A stretch of DNA of 39,300 nt from Anoxybacteroides voinovskiense (GTDB taxonomy: Bacteria > Bacillota > Bacilli > Bacillales > Anoxybacillaceae). A program made the translations under genes and the position numbers. Position 1 is the stretch's first letter; each line of letters begins with the position of its first letter. The stretch spans positions 1 through 39,300 of the forward strand of contig NZ_JACIDE010000028.1 of assembly GCF_014196205.1 (NCBI RefSeq), given 5' to 3'. The notes under the pieces are model-generated. The model searched no databases, was not told the origin of the DNA, and was given only the letters and a program-made list of their open reading frames with translations. Below, piece by piece: positions 31,064 to 39,147 of this stretch.

Positions 31064-31176
31064 CGTCCTCACCTCTCTTTTTTCCCATTATATCGCGAAC
31101 GAAAGCAACAATGAACAAAAATGTATATCGATGTGGTACAATAAACAAAATGTCTTTCGCGAAAGGAATGAGATCG

Positions 31177-31812
31177 TTGGCTTTTACACATACGTTTACG
31201 AAAGAAGAGGAAATCGTTCATGCGATTACGCATGGGGTTGGTGCGGTGTTTAGTATCGTGGCGCTTGTTATTTTGACGGTCGTGGCTGCGATGTACGGAA
31301 ATGCATGGCACGTCGTTAGTTTTACGTTGTTTGGAAGCACAATGCTTATTTTGTATTTGTCATCGACAATTGTGCACTCGTTGCCAGAAGGACGCTGGAA
31401 ACGGTTGTTTGAAATTTTCGACCATTCGGCGATTTATTTTTTTATTGCGGGCACGTATACGCCGTTCTTATTTTTAGCAGTGAAAGGTGCGATCGGTTGG
31501 ACGCTGTTTGGCATCGTCTGGGGGCTTGCGCTGATCGGAACAGTATTTAAGTGTTTTTTCGTTAATCGCTTTTTGTACACATCAACAATCATTTATATTG
31601 TGATGGGCTGGTTGATTGTATTTGCATGGAAACCGCTCGTTTCCGGTCTTTCCCCGGAAGGAGTCGCCTTTTTGGTGGCTGGCGGGATTTTATACACGAT
31701 TGGCGCGCTGTTTTACGTTTGGCGCGGCTTTAAATTTCATCATGCGGTCTGGCACTTGTTTGTGTTAGGTGGGTCTGTTGCTCATTTTTTTGCGGTGTTT
31801 GTTTTAATATAA
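31177..31812 (+). CDS. Hemolysin III / PAQR-family membrane protein
   Basis: The 211-residue protein has seven membrane helices and belongs to the hemolysin III (YqfA/PAQR) family. It begins FTHTFTKEEEIVHAITHGVGA, a family signature, and carries SSTIVHSLPEGRWKRLFEIFDHSAIYFFIAGTYTPF-like sequence in the middle and an HHAVWHLFVLGGSVAHFFA helix at the end. These histidines and the aspartate form the metal site in PAQR proteins. Despite the name, hemolytic activity is not implied; a role in lipid or membrane homeostasis is usual. TTG 31177 with a GAAAGGA site nine bases upstream gives the normal length; ATG 31168 or 31150 are alternatives. Confidence 0.88.
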   Translation: MAFTHTFTKEEEIVHAITHGVGAVFSIVALVILTVVAAMYGNAWHVVSFTLFGSTMLILYLSSTIVHSLPEGRWKRLFEIFDHSAIYFFIAGTYTPFLFLAVKGAIGWTLFGIVWGLALIGTVFKCFFVNRFLYTSTIIYIVMGWLIVFAWKPLVSGLSPEGVAFLVAGGILYTIGALFYVWRGFKFHHAVWHLFVLGGSVAHFFAVFVLI

Positions 31813-31841
31813 GGCAAGGACCCGACTTGGTACCTTGCCTT
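31811..31841. terminator. Shared convergent terminator
   Basis: AAGGCAAGG (31811-31819) pairs with CCTTGCCTT (31833-31841) and is followed on the plus strand by a T-rich run. It lies between the hemolysin III and acyl-CoA dehydrogenase gene ends. Confidence 0.8.
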
Positions 31842-31847
31842 TTTCTT

Positions 31848-33518
31848 TTATACTTCTACCTCTTTCGTTTCGTTCATGATGACATCAAAATAACGAACCG
31901 ATAACATCTCGACATCGAATAAATTGCATCCCCAAATATGCTGTAAAAAGAGTCGGGCGATGAGTTGTTTTCGTTTGCTTCCTTCCGCTTCTTTTAGCGC
32001 GACGACACTTAAATACAAGTCGCAAAGGCGATTGGCGATTTTTTTGGCGTGATACGTTTGCACGTCTTCTGATTGTCCGTACAGTTTTTGAAGCGACTGC
32101 ACCAATTCACGCAGCCCACTTTCCACTGGTGCCGCAAATGCACGTATTTCACTAGGAAGTGCAGCTAGTTGTGCGTTTATTGTTTGAATAAATGCTTCAT
32201 GAATGCGATACTTGCGAATAAGACGCAACACTTCGAGTCCTAAAATGTTTGCTGTTCCTTCCCACACCGTCAACACCTGTGCATCACGAAGCAAACGCGG
32301 GGTGACGAAATCTTCAATGTAGCCGTTGCCGCCATGCATTTCAATCGCCTCATGAGCAAATGCAATCGCTTCTTCGGCTGTGCGCATTTTTAAAAGCGCA
32401 ATTAATAAGCGGTTCCACGCTTTTTCTTGTTCAGATGCTTGCTGCGGCGTGCGCATCACACGGTCAAAAAAGGAAATGAGCTCAAAACAAGCGCTCGTTT
32501 GCACTTCTTGGCGCGCCGTTAAGTTCGCTAGCGTTTCTTTCACCATCGGATACGATGTAAGCGTATACCCAAACGCTTGACGATTGACTGCGTATTGCTT
32601 CGCCTCTTCTAGCGCCCGCTTCATGATGCCGATCGAAGCGACGGCGTTGCAGACGCGCGATAAATTGAGCGCTTCCATCATATAGTAGAACCCTTTTTTC
32701 GCATCGCCAATTAAATAGGCTTTTGCCCCTGCAAATACGACTTCCGCCGACGGAACTGCCCGTACACCAAGTTTATCTTTTAAACGCCGGATTTGAATGC
32801 CGTTTAACGTGCCATCGTCGTTGCGCCACGGCACTAAAAATAAACTAAGCCCTTTCGTCCCCGCCTCGCTTCCGTCGATGCGCGCAAGCACTAAGGCAAC
32901 CCCGCACATGCCAGCGTTGCTCGCAAAATATTTTTCCCCATAAATTTCATAATGGTCACCGCATAAAACAGCGCGTACTTCATTAGCACCGACGTCCGAA
33001 CCGCCTTGCCGCTCGGTTAAAAACGTCGCACCTTCATATAGCTCGACTTCGCCAGTAGAAATGACGTGCGGCAAATATTTCGCTTTCATTTGTTCGTCGG
33101 CAAAATGCTCTAATACGTACGCCGTTGCCATCGTGAGCGTCACCGGGCAATAAAACCCCGGCTCGACTTGTGATAACAAATAGCCTTGGGCATACGAGTA
33201 AATGTAATTGCCAACACGGCCAAGCGCAGGAATCGGTTTATGGACATAGCCGACAATGCCTGTTTCATACGTTTCTTTTATTGTTTGTTTATATCCTTCG
33301 TTCACCCATATTTCGGAAATATCGTTACCAAAACGGTCATATTTGATGAGCCGCGGCTGTCCTTCGCGGTCGGTATGTACCGCGCGCCGGTCGATATCGG
33401 TCATGCAGCGTTGCCAAAACTTCTCTAACTCTTCTTCCGCATACGCATAAAACTCTTCGTCTAAATATTTTTTTAAATTGGTAAGTAAGTTCGGATCAAC
33501 TTCTCGTAGCTGTTTCAT
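31848..33518 (-). CDS. AidB-like acyl-CoA dehydrogenase
   Basis: A 556-residue FAD-dependent enzyme expected to introduce a double bond into an acyl-CoA, or to act like AidB. The N-terminal extension (about 1-110) and the segment FLTERQGGSDVG (167-177) resemble AidB rather than short-chain dehydrogenases. The catalytic base is E420 in VWEGTANILG, and MHGGNGYIED (394-403) is the usual FAD and dimer contact. The C-terminal domain is helical. It is the last gene of the MerR operon; its start overlaps the acyl-CoA synthetase by 23 bases. Together they would activate and oxidise an organic acid, perhaps a branched-chain one; the substrate is not known. Confidence 0.88.
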   Translation of the reverse strand: MKQLREVDPNLLTNLKKYLDEEFYAYAEEELEKFWQRCMTDIDRRAVHTDREGQPRLIKYDRFGNDISEIWVNEGYKQTIKETYETGIVGYVHKPIPALGRVGNYIYSYAQGYLLSQVEPGFYCPVTLTMATAYVLEHFADEQMKAKYLPHVISTGEVELYEGATFLTERQGGSDVGANEVRAVLCGDHYEIYGEKYFASNAGMCGVALVLARIDGSEAGTKGLSLFLVPWRNDDGTLNGIQIRRLKDKLGVRAVPSAEVVFAGAKAYLIGDAKKGFYYMMEALNLSRVCNAVASIGIMKRALEEAKQYAVNRQAFGYTLTSYPMVKETLANLTARQEVQTSACFELISFFDRVMRTPQQASEQEKAWNRLLIALLKMRTAEEAIAFAHEAIEMHGGNGYIEDFVTPRLLRDAQVLTVWEGTANILGLEVLRLIRKYRIHEAFIQTINAQLAALPSEIRAFAAPVESGLRELVQSLQKLYGQSEDVQTYHAKKIANRLCDLYLSVVALKEAEGSKRKQLIARLFLQHIWGCNLFDVEMLSVRYFDVIMNETKEVEV

Positions 33519-35025
33519 TATGCATCCCCCTCAACACTTGTTTTAATATTTTTCCTGTCGCATTGCGCGGGAGTTCAGGAATTGCTTCGTATAGCTTTGG
33601 AATTTTATAGTCTGCAAGTTTATCAGAAAGAAAACGTTTACATTCTTCCGCAAGCTGCTCGATTGGCTCTTTTGTGACGACAAACGCTTTCACCGTTTCC
33701 CCCCATTCTCGATGCGGCACACCAACAACTGCTACATCAACAATGGCTGGATGTAGCTTTAACGCATCTTCCACTTCTTTCGGATAAACGTTCACTCCAC
33801 CGGAGATGATCATATCTTTTTTTCGATCGACAATCCAAATGTATCCATCTTCGTCACGTCGCGCTAAATCGCCTGTATATAGCCAGCCGTTTTTCACCGT
33901 TTCCGCTGTTTTTTCTTCGTCTTTATAGTAACCTTTCATTATGCCCTCTCCAGCCAATATGACTTCACCGACTTCTCCTAGCGAAACTTCTTGTCCTTGT
34001 TCATCGACAATTTTTACTTCGCAATGAAGGGCAGCATCTTTTCCCACGCTCCCTGCCTTTGTCGCATGTTCTTCCGGTGATAAATACGTCCCGTTCGGTC
34101 CAGCTTCCGTTAATCCGTACAAACACATGAGTCGATTCGTGCGAAACTGTTTGGCGACAAATTGCACTTCATTTGCTGATAATGGTGCACCGCCATACGT
34201 CCAATATTGGACGGACGATAGATCGTATTCGTGAAGTCGTGGATGTTTTGCGGTGAGTAAATAGGCGACTGGTGCTCCGAAAAAGTGGGTAACTTTATGT
34301 TTCGTGATTAGCTGTAACAATGCTTCTGGAGAAAACGTTGGTGATAACACATGGGTGGCCCCGACGTACATACCGCCGACAAAAAATAAATGAAGCGGCG
34401 CGGAATGACTAAGCGGCATCATATGCAACAGTCGGCTATGCTTATCCATTTTCGTTTCTAGCGCCATCATCGTTGCGACGGCTAAAATGTTGCGATACGT
34501 GAACAAAACCCCTTTTGGACGCCCCGTCGTTCCTGACGTATATAAAATCGTCGCTTCGTCATCTTCTTTCAGCGGACAAACGATTGGAGAGGCATCGCCG
34601 TTTGCAATCAGTTGCGTTAACGACCGCCAACCTTCTGTTGCTTCCCCTGTTTTCAGCCAGATGACATCCTCTTTACCAACAAGCGAGGCAAGTTCTCGAT
34701 AAATCCATTCGTGGGCGATGACTGCTTTCGCTTCGCTATGGTCAATAATATATTGCACTTCTTGGGCAGTTAGCCGCGCATTAATTGGTACGATGATCGC
34801 TCCAAGGCGCAAGACAGCAAAATACGCATATACAAATTCTTTCACATTTGGCATATACAATACGACTTTATCGCCTCGTGTGATGCCGAGCGAAGCAAGC
34901 GAAGAAGCGAGCCGATTGACCGTATCGTCTACTTCTTGATAAGAAAGCGATACGTCCCCATCAATTAGTGCTATTTTATTCGGAAACTTTCGCGCATTGC
35001 GCGCTAACAACTCGGAAATGTTCAT
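33496..35025 (-). CDS. Acyl-CoA synthetase (AMP-forming)
   Basis: The 509-residue ANL-family ligase couples a carboxylic acid to CoA through an acyl-AMP. Motifs are intact: the P-loop YTSGTTGRPKG (162-172), YGLTEAGPNG (303-312), LYTGDLARRDEDGY (382-395), and the catalytic lysine K492 in NATGKILKQ. It resembles medium- or long-chain fatty acid or cyclohexane carboxylate ligases; the substrate cannot be fixed. Its ATG overlaps the MerR gene stop as ATGA, and its end overlaps the dehydrogenase start. It is the middle gene of a three-gene operon. Confidence 0.92.
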   Translation of the reverse strand: MNISELLARNARKFPNKIALIDGDVSLSYQEVDDTVNRLASSLASLGITRGDKVVLYMPNVKEFVYAYFAVLRLGAIIVPINARLTAQEVQYIIDHSEAKAVIAHEWIYRELASLVGKEDVIWLKTGEATEGWRSLTQLIANGDASPIVCPLKEDDEATILYTSGTTGRPKGVLFTYRNILAVATMMALETKMDKHSRLLHMMPLSHSAPLHLFFVGGMYVGATHVLSPTFSPEALLQLITKHKVTHFFGAPVAYLLTAKHPRLHEYDLSSVQYWTYGGAPLSANEVQFVAKQFRTNRLMCLYGLTEAGPNGTYLSPEEHATKAGSVGKDAALHCEVKIVDEQGQEVSLGEVGEVILAGEGIMKGYYKDEEKTAETVKNGWLYTGDLARRDEDGYIWIVDRKKDMIISGGVNVYPKEVEDALKLHPAIVDVAVVGVPHREWGETVKAFVVTKEPIEQLAEECKRFLSDKLADYKIPKLYEAIPELPRNATGKILKQVLRGMHNETATRS

Positions 35026-35408
35026 TCGATTCCCTCCAGTTTTTGTAATCGTTCGCGAAAATCTGCCAAAATCGCCTCCATTTCTTGTTTTAACTGCATT
35101 AAATCCTCAATTCGCTCCGTCACCTCCTTTAACTTTTGTTCGCCGTATGCGATTGTTTTTTCCAGTTGTTTTCGACCAGTGCGATCGTTGTCAAACAAGC
35201 TAATCATTTCGTGAATTTCTTCTAACGAAAAACCGAAACGTTTCCCGCGTAAAATGAGCTTTAAGACGGCTCGGTCTTTTTTCGTATATAGCCGCTGGCC
35301 CGACTCAGTGCGGATCGGTGAAATGAGCCCACGTTCCTCATAATAGCGAATCGTTCGTGTGCTAATATCAAACTGCTCAGCCAGTTGGGAGATCGTATAA
35401 TAGTTCAT
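35022..35408 (-). CDS. MerR-family regulator (LiuR-like)
   Basis: The 128-residue protein has an N-terminal winged helix-turn-helix (YTISQLAEQFDISTRTIRYYEERGLI, about 1-27 of the mature start, then GQRLYTKKDRAVLKLILRGKRFGFS), a long dimerisation helix and a short C-terminal end. No cysteine cluster for metals is present. The size and context (acyl-CoA synthetase and dehydrogenase) fit LiuR-type regulators of acyl-CoA metabolism. I chose ATG 35408 with AGGTG six bases upstream; GTG 35417 is part of that site. It is the first gene of the operon, and a perfect inverted repeat in its promoter is the likely operator, so the operon should be autoregulated. Confidence 0.88.
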   Translation of the reverse strand: MNYYTISQLAEQFDISTRTIRYYEERGLISPIRTESGQRLYTKKDRAVLKLILRGKRFGFSLEEIHEMISLFDNDRTGRKQLEKTIAYGEQKLKEVTERIEDLMQLKQEMEAILADFRERLQKLEGIE

Positions 35409-35443
35409 TCTCTTCACCTTTATTTTTAAATTTTCTGAATTTT

Positions 35444-35472
35444 ATTTTAGTTTACGTTTACGTAAAAGTCAA
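35444..35472 (-). promoter_or_regulatory. Promoter and operator of the MerR operon
   Basis: On the minus strand TTGACT (35472-35467) and TAAAAT (35449-35444) are 17 bp apart. The spacer contains the perfect inverted repeat TTTACGT-AA-ACGTAAA (35451-35466; TT at the centre on the plus strand). An operator inside the spacer is the MerR-family arrangement; with a normal 17-bp spacer, repression is more likely than activation by DNA twisting. Confidence 0.85.
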
Positions 35473-35684
35473 CAAAATAAAATAGATATACCGTATATGC
35501 TGCGATTTTGCTTACCAAAAATCGTTCAACTTTCTCCTCTTTTTAATCTGAACCTGATTTTACATAAATGATGATAAAATTGGTTTCGATGCTTTCCTTC
35601 TCAAAAAGATTGGGAGAATGGTAGCTGAATACATCTTTACTCATGCTCGATATTCAAAACAGCTATTTTCCTAGATAAAATAAC
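35473..35684. other. Intergenic gap between the MerR operon and the IS
   Basis: No ORF of useful length has a ribosome binding site here. A small hairpin (CGATTTT and AAAATCG arms, about 35501-35525) is the only structure noticed. The gap could contain parts of a former gene disturbed by the IS, but there is no positive evidence. Confidence 0.4.
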
Positions 35685-35796
35685 AAAGGGGCTGACCCAA
35701 AAGTCCGCTAAAAAGCGGACTTTTGGAGTCAGCTTTCTTTACTTTTACATATTTTATTAAACAAAAGGGCGATTTTTCCCCTTTTGTTTCCATTAC

Positions 35797-37347
35797 TTAT
35801 GCCGCTAACGCCCTTTGTTTGTCCTTAGCAGCTTTCTTGAGGAGATTATGGGCAGTGCAAATAAGCCCCCATTCTATCGAAATTTTTTGGAGGCCTCGGA
35901 GGACAAAGCGGCGAAATCCGCGATTTTGCTTGATTTGCCCAAACACACTCTCAATGTCGGTTTGGCGTTGGCGGTACCGTGCTTGTCCTTCTTCACTTTC
36001 CAATCGTTCACGAGCCTTTTGTTTCTGTTCGTGATAGACAGGATTCCACTGCATGGTACGCCCATATTTGGAAGTTGTGCAGGCTGAACGGAACGGGCAC
36101 CTTTCACATTCGTGGCATTGGTAGTGATGGATGACCGAAGTATATCCTGATTCTGTGGTCTGCTTCGAAGTTCTTGTACGAACCAGTTTTTTCCCGTTCG
36201 CACAAATCCAAACGTCCTCTTCTTGGTTATATGTCCAGTTCTGTGGATGGTGCGGGTTCTTCTTGACTTTGCGTGTGTTCTCTTTCTCATACGTGTTGTA
36301 CTTGATAAATGCGGAAATGTTTTTTTCTTCGAGTTTCACGTAATTTTCCTCGGAACCATAGACAGCGTCAGCGGTCACGCGTTTTGGTACCACCCCATAC
36401 TTCTCTTGAACCGTTTCTAGGTGTGGCAGAAGGCAACGAGTATCGCCAGGTCTCTGGTGAAGCGAATACCCCAAAATGAACGGATCGGAAGAACCCACTT
36501 GTACGTTATACGCCGGCTTCAGTTGGCCGTTTCGCATGTGATCTTCTTTCAAACGCATGAATGCCGCATCCTCATCCGTCTTGGAGTAACTGTTGCGATC
36601 TCCGCATACTTGAAGTTGGAGTTCGTATTTTTCGCTGCGAGGCAAATAGTCCTTCTTCATTTTTTTGACAGCCTTCTTCAATGGTCGGTTGTCCGGCTCG
36701 ACCTCCAACCGTTTTTCCCACTCCTCGGTTTTCTCTCGGATCTCTTTTGACGTAAAAGCAGGCGAAGCGTCGATTTCTTCCGCATTTTCTTCTTCCACGA
36801 TCGCATCGATCTGGGCAATGAGCTGATCCACATTGGCTTGTAATTTCTCTTGGTACTTCTCGGCGGATTTCCGCCAAACGAACGTGTATGGGTTGGCATT
36901 CGCTTCAATTTTCGTCCCATCCACGAAATAGTCTTCCATGTTGACATAGCCGTCTGCGACAAGCAGGGTGATCATTTCTCGGAACAAGTCGTCCATCAGC
37001 CCTTTCATCCGTTCCGAACGAAATCGGTTGATGGAACGGAAGTCCGGCTTTTGAAACCCACTCAGCCACATGAGCGGAAGATGAACTTCTAATTGTCGAG
37101 CAATTTCTCGACCATGATACATTTTTTGGGTATACGCGTAGAGGATAATTTTCGTCATCATTTTTGGATGATAAGAAGAGGTGCCGCCGCCTTTATAGTA
37201 AGGAAGAAACGCCTCCATCGGAATGCACTCGACCATTTCGTGAACCACATGAGCCATATTATCCGGTGGAATGAGATCGGCAATATTGCTTGGCAACGTG
37301 AGGTTATCCATGGTATACTCTTTAAAAGAAATATGATGATGTTTCAT
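35797..37347 (-). CDS. IS1182-family transposase
   Basis: A 516-residue DDE transposase with N-terminal DUF772 (about 45-125: YHPKMMTKIILYAYTQKMYHGREI region) and the catalytic triad D143 (DYFVDGTKIEAN), D327 (VTADAVYGSEEN) and E466 (RQTDIESVFGQIKQNRGFRRF-type motif). Between the second aspartate and the glutamate lies a cysteine cluster CHECERCPFRSAC (411-423), typical of the family. It is full length with no frameshift. The start is ATG 37347 behind AAAGGAG with ten bases of spacing. That site is placed in a potential stem (see findings), so translation may be restricted. Confidence 0.93.
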   Translation of the reverse strand: MKHHHISFKEYTMDNLTLPSNIADLIPPDNMAHVVHEMVECIPMEAFLPYYKGGGTSSYHPKMMTKIILYAYTQKMYHGREIARQLEVHLPLMWLSGFQKPDFRSINRFRSERMKGLMDDLFREMITLLVADGYVNMEDYFVDGTKIEANANPYTFVWRKSAEKYQEKLQANVDQLIAQIDAIVEEENAEEIDASPAFTSKEIREKTEEWEKRLEVEPDNRPLKKAVKKMKKDYLPRSEKYELQLQVCGDRNSYSKTDEDAAFMRLKEDHMRNGQLKPAYNVQVGSSDPFILGYSLHQRPGDTRCLLPHLETVQEKYGVVPKRVTADAVYGSEENYVKLEEKNISAFIKYNTYEKENTRKVKKNPHHPQNWTYNQEEDVWICANGKKLVRTRTSKQTTESGYTSVIHHYQCHECERCPFRSACTTSKYGRTMQWNPVYHEQKQKARERLESEEGQARYRQRQTDIESVFGQIKQNRGFRRFVLRGLQKISIEWGLICTAHNLLKKAAKDKQRALAA

Positions 37348-37351
37348 AAAA

Positions 37352-37415
37352 GAATCGCTCCTTTTCCGGCGATAGTTGTTGTGGTGACTCTATTCTACCA
37401 GAAAACGAGCGATTC
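37352..37415 (-). promoter_or_regulatory. Transposase promoter and ribosome-site-sequestering stem
   Basis: The minus strand has an extended -10 box TGGTAGAAT (37400-37392). GAATCGCTC with TTTT (37415-37402) can pair with AAAA and GAGCGATTC (37365-37352), which includes the AAAGGAG site. The 5' arm lies upstream of the predicted start (about 37385), so only read-through RNA would form the stem. Confidence 0.6.
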
Positions 37416-37430
37416 TTCTATTTTAGTGTA

Positions 37431-37487
37431 AAAAAAGGGGCTAATCCCAAAACGCATTCGCGTTTTGGGTCAGCCCCTTTTTTTAAA
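37431..37487. terminator. Terminator-like hairpin at the right end of the IS
   Basis: On the minus strand a near-perfect stem (AAAAAAGGGGCT...CCAAAACGC with GCGTTTTGG...AGCCCCTTTTTT) is followed by a T run, just upstream of the transposase promoter. It could stop transcripts coming from the SDR and hydrolase side. It includes the terminal inverted repeat. Confidence 0.7.
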
Positions 37488-37504
37488 GCCATACTTGTTG
37501 TCTT

Positions 37505-38244
37505 CTACTCCACATATATCATTTTCCGTGTCATTCCTCCATCGACAATCAATTGAATTCCCGTGACAAAATGATTATCAGGGTTCGTCAAATACAAGCA
37601 AGCGCGGGCGATATCTTCCGGTTTCCCGACTCGGCGGGATGGATGCTGGATGTGGTCTTCTGGCCGAAGCTGCTCGTAATCGCCCGTTTCAATCCATCCT
37701 GGACAAATGGCGTTGACCGTAATTCGATCAGGACCGAGCGAAACGGCCAAGGCGTGCGTCAATGACAAAATGCCGCCTTTGGAAGCAGCGTACGCCTCCG
37801 AGTTCACTTCCGACATGAGCGCACGCGTCGAAGAAATGTTCACGTCGCACCTCCTCCATTCGTCCGCATGATTTTCGCCGCTTCTCGCGAGCAAAGGAAC
37901 GTGCCACGCAAATTTGTATTGATGACATCATCCCACTGTTCGACTGTGAGATCATATGGAGAAACGAAAACGCCAAACCCGGCGTTGTTAATGAGCACAT
38001 CCATTCGGCCAAACGATTCCCCGATTTGCCCGAACATCTTCACAATGTCAGCTGGAACACTTAAATCGCATATGTATGGATGAACATCATATCCTTCCGC
38101 TTGCAGCCTGCTTGCGACCCGTTCCACTTCTTTTGCTTGATCGGTGGCGACAACCGTTGCGCCTTGCTCCGCGTACGCTTTCACTAGCCCGCGTCCGATG
38201 CCTCCCGCCGCTCCGGTAATGACGACGACTTTTCCTTGGTACAT
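37505..38244 (-). pseudogene. SDR oxidoreductase split by a one-base frameshift
   Basis: Two frames give one short-chain dehydrogenase of about 246 residues. The first (38244 to about 37846) has the NAD(P) motif TGAAGGIG, DLSVPAD and the NNAG motif. The second (about 37843 to 37505) has NISS, the catalytic YAASK, a PGWIETGD loop and the terminal [11 protein letters not shown]. The break is at 37844-37845, where GCGACGTGAAC would read through as A-I-V-N-I-S-S if one T were restored (GCG ATC GTG AAC). The N-terminal frame stops at once at TGA. The start ATG 38244 follows GGGGG. It lies next to the IS and downstream of the hydrolase gene. It may be a true mutation or a sequencing error. Confidence 0.85.
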
Positions 38245-38314
38245 GCTTTGAATCCCCCTTCTTATTTTAATCATGTACTCCACTGAAACGGTAAATCGTT
38301 AAAAATGCCTCTGT

Positions 38315-38992
38315 TTATTTTTCGCCTGTCCGAATCGTTTCAATGAATTTGAACGACCAATCAAGCGCTCTTTTTTCCGATTCAGGGTGATAAAAACGCG
38401 AGAAAGGATCAGCAAACCCATGTGCGCCTTCCACCATCTCGATGTTCACGCCTGATGTGCACGATAATCGTTCCGTCAGCTGATGGACATCAACCGATGG
38501 CTCTTGTTCGGCAAACAATAAAAGTACAGACATTTTTGGACGCAAATCAGTATAGTCTCGAATTCGGGAACCGTAGTAGCCGATTGCTGCATCCCCTATC
38601 CCATCATATTCAGAGCATAACCATGCCACAGTGGCGCCGACGCTGTATCCCCAAAACACGACAGTTTCGTACTTCTGTTTTAAGGATTGCGCTAAATTTA
38701 AAGTTTGGTGTTTCGCCTGTTCAAATCCAATTTCATTTCGAAAATATTGATAAGCTTCTTTCTCATCATTGTAATGGAAAGCTTCCCTATTGAGCAAATT
38801 AGGGCAATAGACGTCATACCCTTGAGCAGTAATCATTTGCGCTGCATATTTCATATGATCATTGATTCCGTAGATTTCATGGATTAAGACTACAGCGACG
38901 TTTGAGTCGTTACAATGTTTCAACATAAAGTCTTTGTTCCCTCCCTCGAACGCGTCAAAATGACAAGGACACATTGCCGTTTCTTCGCACAA
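38315..38992 (-). CDS. Dienelactone hydrolase-like protein
   Basis: An alpha/beta hydrolase of up to 225 residues in the dienelactone hydrolase family. It shows VVLIHEIYGINDHMK (about 34-48), the elbow GYSVGA with S117 where classical enzymes have cysteine, E/D-rich AEQEPSVD (161-168) and GAHGF with H191. The serine suggests a general esterase or carboxymethylenebutenolidase-like role; the substrate is unknown. The start is uncertain: TTG 38992, ATG 38974 or ATG 38926. The last gives the usual family N-terminus, but its GGAGG is 13 bases away, while the promoter lies only about 20 bases before the TTG. The first residues contain a CPCH motif. The broken SDR gene follows 71 bases later. Confidence 0.75.
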   Translation of the reverse strand: MCEETAMCPCHFDAFEGGNKDFMLKHCNDSNVAVVLIHEIYGINDHMKYAAQMITAQGYDVYCPNLLNREAFHYNDEKEAYQYFRNEIGFEQAKHQTLNLAQSLKQKYETVVFWGYSVGATVAWLCSEYDGIGDAAIGYYGSRIRDYTDLRPKMSVLLLFAEQEPSVDVHQLTERLSCTSGVNIEMVEGAHGFADPFSRFYHPESEKRALDWSFKFIETIRTGEK

Positions 38993-39013
38993 TCCACTTC
39001 CATTTCACGGTTC

Positions 39014-39042
39014 ATTATAGGAGATGCTAAAAAAGATGTAAA
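39014..39042 (-). promoter_or_regulatory. sigma-A promoter of the hydrolase-SDR unit
   Basis: On the minus strand TTTACA (39042-39037) and TATAAT (39019-39014) are 17 bp apart. Initiation near 39007 leaves a very short leader before TTG 38992. Confidence 0.75.
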
Positions 39043-39097
39043 CAAAAAATGGAATTTAAAGATAAATAAAGACTCTGTTAAAGGTAACTGTTGATAT

Positions 39098-39147
39098 TTG
39101 AACCTTCTCTGAACTTTTGATATAATCCGATAGGAACAAATATTTGT
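39098..39147 (+). promoter_or_regulatory. Rightward promoter with palindrome at the start site
   Basis: TTGAAC (39098-39103) and TATAAT (39121-39126) are 17 bp apart. The perfect palindrome ACAAATATTTGT (39136-39147) overlaps the predicted start region. No gene follows inside the window, so the target lies beyond 39300. The rest of 39150-39300 shows only a small hairpin (39200-39215). Confidence 0.65.

Larger units (their letters stand above)
35685..37480 (-). mobile_element. IS1182-like insertion sequence
   Basis: An element of about 1.8 kb encloses one transposase gene. Its ends are 18-bp perfect inverted repeats: AAAGGGGCTGACCCAAAA at 35685-35702 and the complement at 37463-37480. Each end is also an imperfect palindrome: the left one is a hairpin over 35691-35737, the right one over 37431-37487. 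No target duplication can be recognised; the flanks read ATAAC and TTTTAAAG. The transposase is intact, so the copy may be active. Confidence 0.88.

Noticed and set aside
35680-37490. Target-site duplication at the IS ends.
   Set aside because: The flanking bases (ATAAC on the left, TTTTAAAG on the right) do not match as direct repeats; exact ends may differ by a few bases.
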